From contig JAKFUJ010000106.1 in the NCBI GenBank assembly GCA_021732805.1, positions 1 to 8,950 of the forward strand: 8,950 nucleotides of DNA, given 5' to 3'. The stretch is from Betaproteobacteria bacterium (lineage in GTDB: Bacteria > Pseudomonadota > Gammaproteobacteria > Burkholderiales > SG8-41). The notes under the pieces are model-generated. The model was not told where the DNA came from, ran no database searches, and saw nothing but the letters and a program-made list of their open reading frames with translations. Positions 5,341 to 8,950 of the stretch are shown here, one piece after another. The position numbers and the translations under genes were made by a program. Positions within the stretch are counted from its first letter, which is position 1. Each line of letters begins with the position of its first letter.

Positions 5341-7146
5341 ATGATGGCACAGGAACAAAAAGAACCAGCAGGAACCCCGCAACTGGACGCCGAGGCGGTG
5401 GCCAGGTTGTATGCCGACATTTCCCAAAAGAGCAGCGAGCTGCTGGGCAAATTCATGGCGCGTGGCGCCGACGGGGTGCCGGCGTTCAACGACGAACTGG
5501 GCATCGCGAAGGCGTTTTACGAAGCCTGGCAACAGATGCTGACCGATCCCATGCGTATCGCCGAAATGCAGATGAAGTTGTGGCAGGACTACTCGGCGCT
5601 GTGGCAAAGCTCGATGTTCAAAATGTTCGGGCAGAACGTCGAGCCGGTGGCGACGCCGGACAAGACCGACCGTCGTTTTCGCCATCAGGACTGGGAAAAC
5701 AATTTCGTGTTTGATTACGTCAAGCAGTCGTATCTGATAGCGGCCCGCCATTTTCACCAGGCGCTGGGCGGCGTCGACGGCCTCGATGACAAGACGGCGA
5801 AGAAGGTTGATTTTTATGTGCGCCAGTATGTCGATGCGCTGGCGCCGACGAACTTCCTGATGACCAATCCCGAGGCACTGCGCGAAACCGTCAACACCGG
5901 AGGACAGAACCTGCTGAAAGGCCTGCACAATCTGCTCGAAGATCTGGCGCAGGGCGATGGCGGCCAGTTGCGTGTGCGCATGACCGACACCGGGGCGTTC
6001 CAGCTCGGCGAAAACATCGCCGCCAGCAAGGGCAAGGTGGTGTTGCAGAACGACATCATGCAACTGATCCAGTACGAACCGCTGACGAAAAAGGTCCATG
6101 CGGTGCCGCTGCTGATCATCCCGCCGTGGATCAACAAGTTCTACATCCTCGATTTGCGCGAAAGCAATTCCTTCGTGCGCTGGGCCGTGGAGCAGGGGCA
6201 CACGGTGTTTGTGATTTCCTGGGTCAATCCGGACGGCAAGCTCGCCCACAAGCGCTTTGACGATTACATGACCGGGGGTTCACTGGCGGCGCTTGAAGCC
6301 ATTGCGGACATCACCGGTGAAAAGCAGGCCAATGTCATCGGTTATTGCCTCGGCGGCACGTTGCTGGCTTGCACGCTGGCGTGGCTGGCGGCAAAAAAAC
6401 AGCAGCGCGTGCGCAGCGCGACTTTCTTTGTGTCGATGATCGATTTCGAGCGGCCCGGTGAGCTTGAGGTGTTCATCGACGAGCAGCAGGTCGATGCGCT
6501 GGAGAAAAAAATGGAGGAACGCGGCTTTCTCGAAGGCTCGGAGATGGCGACGACCTTCAACATGCTGCGCGCCAATGACCTGATCTGGTCGTTCGTGGTC
6601 AGCAATTACCTGCTGGGCAAGGATCCGTTCCCGTTTGATCTGCTGTATTGGAACGGCGACTCGACACGGATGCCGGCAGCGATGCACACTTTTTACCTGC
6701 GCAACATGTATCTGAAAAATCTGCTGAGCAGACCCGGCGGCATCACCCTGGCGGGGGTGCCGATCGATGTCACCGCATTCAACATGCCGGCGTATTTCAT
6801 ATCCACCGCGGAAGACCATATCGCGCCGTGGCAATCGACCTATGCCGGGGCACGGCTGCTCAAAGGGCCGGTGCGTTTTGTGCTCGGCGGTTCGGGGCAT
6901 ATTGCCGGCATCATCAATCCGCCTGCTGCGAACAAATACAGCTACCGGGTCAACGAAGCCTTGCCCGCGCAGCCCGCGGAATGGCTGAAAGGGGCGAAGG
7001 AGCATCCGGGGTCATGGTGGACCGACTGGGGGCAATGGGCGGCGAGTCACGCCGGCGCAAGCGTTGCTGCGCGACAGCCCGGCAGCAAGCGTTATCCGGC
7101 ACTGGAGGATGCGCCGGGTTCTTATGTCAGGCAACGCGTCGCATAA
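5341..7146 (+). CDS. phaC: Class I poly(3-hydroxyalkanoate) synthase
   Basis: A 601-residue cytoplasmic, granule-associated enzyme that polymerises (R)-3-hydroxyacyl-CoA into PHA. Size and architecture fit class I synthases. The N-terminal region (about 1-200) includes QDWENNFVFDYVKQSYLIAA at about 116-135. The alpha/beta-hydrolase core has PPWINKFYILDLRESNSFVR, VISWVNPD, and the lipase-like box GYCLGGT with nucleophile C336. D492 in STAEDHIAPW and H520 in GGSGHIAGIINPP complete the triad; the D-to-H spacing of 28 equals that of the Ralstonia eutropha enzyme. AGGA at 5334-5337 is three bases from the ATG at 5341 and six from an in-frame ATG at 5344, so the second ATG may be the true start. 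TATGCT at 5314-5319 is a weak possible -10. No phaA, phaB or phaR follows; an enoyl-CoA hydratase gene does. Confidence 0.97.
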   Translation: MMAQEQKEPAGTPQLDAEAVARLYADISQKSSELLGKFMARGADGVPAFNDELGIAKAFYEAWQQMLTDPMRIAEMQMKLWQDYSALWQSSMFKMFGQNVEPVATPDKTDRRFRHQDWENNFVFDYVKQSYLIAARHFHQALGGVDGLDDKTAKKVDFYVRQYVDALAPTNFLMTNPEALRETVNTGGQNLLKGLHNLLEDLAQGDGGQLRVRMTDTGAFQLGENIAASKGKVVLQNDIMQLIQYEPLTKKVHAVPLLIIPPWINKFYILDLRESNSFVRWAVEQGHTVFVISWVNPDGKLAHKRFDDYMTGGSLAALEAIADITGEKQANVIGYCLGGTLLACTLAWLAAKKQQRVRSATFFVSMIDFERPGELEVFIDEQQVDALEKKMEERGFLEGSEMATTFNMLRANDLIWSFVVSNYLLGKDPFPFDLLYWNGDSTRMPAAMHTFYLRNMYLKNLLSRPGGITLAGVPIDVTAFNMPAYFISTAEDHIAPWQSTYAGARLLKGPVRFVLGGSGHIAGIINPPAANKYSYRVNEALPAQPAEWLKGAKEHPGSWWTDWGQWAASHAGASVAARQPGSKRYPALEDAPGSYVRQRVA

Positions 7147-7177
7147 TCGAGCCATAACCAACGCACGGAAATCCCGC

Positions 7178-7963
7178 ATGTCCTATCAGAACCTGCTGCT
7201 CGAACAGCCCGAACCGGGCATTTATCTGCTGACCATCAACCGGCCACAGGTGCTGAATGCGCTGAATGCCGCGATGCTGAATGAATTGGCCGAGGTGGTG
7301 GCGCTGGTGGCCGCGGATGCAGCGGCACGCGTGCTGCTGATTACCGGCGCCGGCGACAAGGCGTTTGTCGCCGGCGGCGACATCAGTGAAATGCAATCGC
7401 TGACGGCCGATCAGGCGCGCGCATTTTCAGAGAAAGGCATGCGCTTCATGCATGCGCTGGAAGCACTGCCGGTGCCGGTGATCGCGCTGGTGCAGGGCTA
7501 CGCGCTGGGGGGCGGTTGTGAGCTGGCGATGGCCTGTGACTGGATCATTGCCTCTGAGCGTGCGGTGTTCGGGCAACCGGAGGTGAATCTCGGCATCCCG
7601 CCGGGCTTTGGCGGCACCCAGCGCCTGGCGCGACTGGTCGGTCGCGCCCGCGCGCTGGAACTGGTGACCACTGCCCGCCAGGTCAAAGCCGAAGAAGCGC
7701 TGGCCATCGGTCTGGTGACGCAAGTGGTGCCGGCGGCCGAATTGCGCGAGCGCGGGTTGGCTGTTGCGCGCACCATTGCCGCCAAAGGCCCGGTCGCCGT
7801 AGGTCTGGCCAAGCAGGCGGTGCAGCGCGGTCAGGATCTTGATCTGGTGAATGCCTGCGCGTATGAGACCGCAGCGTTTGCGCTGGCTTTTTCCACCGAG
7901 GACCAGCGTGAAGGCATGCACGCGTTCCTCGAAAAACGCGTCGCGAAATTCAGCGGAAAATAA
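7178..7963 (+). CDS. Enoyl-CoA hydratase / crotonase
   Basis: A 261-residue crotonase of normal length that adds water to trans-2-enoyl-CoA to give (S)-3-hydroxyacyl-CoA in fatty-acid or related acyl-CoA oxidation. Visible blocks are INRPQVLNALN (20-30), the oxyanion-hole segment GDKAFVAGGDISEM (59-72), GYALGGGCELAMACD (107-121) with catalytic E115, and FGQPEVNLGIPPGFGGTQRL (131-150) with catalytic E135. The C-terminal EDQREGMHAFLEKR is also typical. Both glutamates are present, unlike the minus-strand liuC product. The start at 7178 is chosen because GGAA lies seven bases upstream and crotonases begin here; the frame is open back to 7064, but that part overlaps phaC. The 31-nt gap after phaC suggests co-transcription. 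It is S-specific by family, so it is not a PhaJ; exact substrate is unknown. Confidence 0.95.
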   Translation: MSYQNLLLEQPEPGIYLLTINRPQVLNALNAAMLNELAEVVALVAADAAARVLLITGAGDKAFVAGGDISEMQSLTADQARAFSEKGMRFMHALEALPVPVIALVQGYALGGGCELAMACDWIIASERAVFGQPEVNLGIPPGFGGTQRLARLVGRARALELVTTARQVKAEEALAIGLVTQVVPAAELRERGLAVARTIAAKGPVAVGLAKQAVQRGQDLDLVNACAYETAAFALAFSTEDQREGMHAFLEKRVAKFSGK

Positions 7964-8020
7964 GCGGGCACGATCAACGGCGGCGAAACCGGAACGCAAT
8001 AATGCTGCGGTGCATCAGCC

Positions 8021-8060
8021 GTTGTAATTGTGTCTGTGGTTCATCACAGACGTTATAATT
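8021..8060 (+). promoter_or_regulatory. Likely aceE promoter with an embedded palindrome
   Basis: A perfect -10 box TATAAT at 8054-8059 lies about 82 bases before the aceE ATG. Just upstream is the inverted repeat GTCTGTG (8032-8038), GTTCAT, CACAGAC (8045-8051), filling the space where the -35 and spacer should be. Candidate -35 boxes are TTGTGT at 8028-8033 (20-base spacer) or TGTCTG at 8031-8036 (17), both poor, which suggests activator or repressor control. GTTGTAATT (8021-8029) and GTTATAATT (8052-8060) flank the palindrome as a near-perfect direct repeat. The palindrome has no T-run after it, so a terminator for the upstream hydratase gene is less likely. Confidence 0.55.
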
Positions 8061-8141
8061 ATTCATCCCATCGTGACAGCGATTCGGGCACCATAAGTGC
8101 CGGAATTGTCGCGAAAAAATAGCCTCAAAAAGGTATTGTCC

Positions 8142-8950
8142 ATGGATATGAATGACCTCCAGCCAGATCTGGATCCCGAAGAAACCCGTGAGTGGCTGGA
8201 AGCGCTGCAGTCGGTGCTGGAGCGTGAAGGGCCGGATCGCGCGAATTACCTGCTCGACCGTCTGGTCAATGAAGCGCGTCGTTCCGGCGCTTACATTCCA
8301 TACAACGCCAATACTGCGTACCTGAACACCATCCCGCCGGAGCGCGAAGAACGTTCGCCCGGCGATGCTGAACTGGAACACAAAATCCGTTCGCTGGTGC
8401 GCTGGAATGCAATGGCCACCGTGATTCGCGCCAACAAGGAATCTTCCGAACTTGGCGGGCACATCTCCAGCTTTGCGTCAGCGGCGACACTCTATGACGT
8501 CGGCTTCAATCATTTTTTTCGCGCTGCCAACGAAAAATTTCTCGGCGACCTCGTCTATATCCAGGGCCACTCGGCACCGGGTGTTTATGCGCGCGCCTAT
8601 CTTGAGGGGCGGATCACCGAGGAACAACTCGATAATTTCCGTCAGGAAGTCGACGGCAAGGGGCTGTCGTCCTATCCGCATCCTTGGCTGATGCCGGATT
8701 TCTGGCAGTTCCCGACGGTGTCGATGGGACTCGGGCCGCTGATGGCGATTTATCAGGCGCGTTTCATGCGTTACCTGAAAGACCGCGGCCTGATCGAAGG
8801 CCAGGGGCGCAAGGTCTGGGCGTTCATGGGCGATGGCGAGATGGATGAGCCGGAATCGCTGGGTGCGATTTCTCTGGCCGGCCGCGAAAAACTCGACAAC
8901 CTGATTTTTGTCATCAACTGCAACCTGCAGCGGCTCGACGGGCCGGTGCG
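8142..8950 (+). CDS. aceE: Pyruvate dehydrogenase E1 component, N-terminal part (window edge)
   Basis: 269 complete codons run off the right edge; full-length homodimeric AceE is close to 890 residues. E1 decarboxylates pyruvate with thiamine diphosphate and transfers the acetyl group to the lipoyl domain of AceF, forming acetyl-CoA. Visible features are DPEETREWLEALQSVLEREG (11-30), SGAYIPYNANTAYLNTIP, GGHISSFASAATLYDVGFNH (105-124) with H107, YIQGHSAPGVYARAYLEG with H143, and SYPHPWLMPDFWQFPTVSMG. The thiamine-diphosphate motif starts at GDGEMDEPESLG (230-241) and ends near FVINCNLQ (256-263). This is the homodimeric proteobacterial type, not the alpha/beta E1. AGG at 8131-8133 lies eight bases before the ATG at 8142; a second ATG at 8148 is possible. 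aceF and lpd would be expected downstream. It has its own likely promoter at 8021-8060. Confidence 0.97.
   Translation, partial: MDMNDLQPDLDPEETREWLEALQSVLEREGPDRANYLLDRLVNEARRSGAYIPYNANTAYLNTIPPEREERSPGDAELEHKIRSLVRWNAMATVIRANKESSELGGHISSFASAATLYDVGFNHFFRAANEKFLGDLVYIQGHSAPGVYARAYLEGRITEEQLDNFRQEVDGKGLSSYPHPWLMPDFWQFPTVSMGLGPLMAIYQARFMRYLKDRGLIEGQGRKVWAFMGDGEMDEPESLGAISLAGREKLDNLIFVINCNLQRLDGPV

Noticed and set aside
5266..6249. 327-codon minus-strand ORF
   Set aside because: It is antisense to phaC and rich in His, Arg, Gln and Leu, as expected from mirrored codons in GC-rich coding DNA. phaC on the other strand is unambiguous.
7975..8024. CAACGGC and GCCGTTG inverted repeat after the hydratase gene as a terminator
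   Set aside because: The 7-bp arms are 36 bases apart and no T-run follows, so it is not a convincing intrinsic terminator.

Overview
The window looks like a chromosomal segment of a GC-rich betaproteobacterium, probably Burkholderiales or a close relative. The reasons are a Bug-type (TctC-like) periplasmic solute-binding protein, a homodimeric-type pyruvate dehydrogenase E1 (AceE), a class I PHA synthase and a MerR/LiuR-type regulator next to leucine-catabolism enzymes. This assignment is inferred from gene content; I could not run a search.

Layout. (1) 1-649, minus: N-terminal two thirds of a Bug-family substrate-binding protein, running off the left edge. (2) 650-1231: no intact gene. It holds a possible symmetric promoter (731-760) and a decayed C-terminal remnant of an MFS transporter on the plus strand (about 938-1164, in three successive frames). 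(3) 5214-1232, minus: a block of six genes reading leftward. In transcription order these are a MerR regulator (LiuR-like), a DsbA-fold isomerase of the 2-hydroxychromene-2-carboxylate isomerase family, a methylglutaconyl-CoA hydratase-like crotonase (liuC), hydroxymethylglutaryl-CoA lyase (liuE/mvaB), a 67-residue DUF1289 protein that overlaps the lyase by ATGA, and a DUF2889 protein. A 113-bp REP-like palindromic repeat lies between liuC and the lyase gene. (4) 5341-7963, plus: divergently transcribed class I PHA synthase (phaC) followed after 31 nt by a canonical enoyl-CoA hydratase. (5) 8142-8950, plus: start of aceE, preceded by a perfect TATAAT and an adjacent hyphenated palindrome; it runs off the right edge.

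How the genes fit together. LiuC and LiuE catalyse the last two steps of leucine/isovalerate breakdown, giving acetyl-CoA and acetoacetate. AceE makes acetyl-CoA from pyruvate, and PhaC polymerises 3-hydroxyacyl-CoA made from such precursors, so the window centres on acetyl-CoA supply and carbon storage. The genes for the earlier leucine steps (isovaleryl-CoA dehydrogenase and the two methylcrotonyl-CoA carboxylase subunits) are absent between the regulator and liuC, where related clusters often carry them.

The most useful regulatory observation is a pair of near-identical 22-bp sites in the same orientation: one over the regulator's own promoter, the other just downstream of its stop codon and ahead of the isomerase gene. 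They are good candidates for the LiuR-type operators of this locus. I see no CRISPR array, tRNA, rRNA, intact insertion sequence or clearly new defence-like system.
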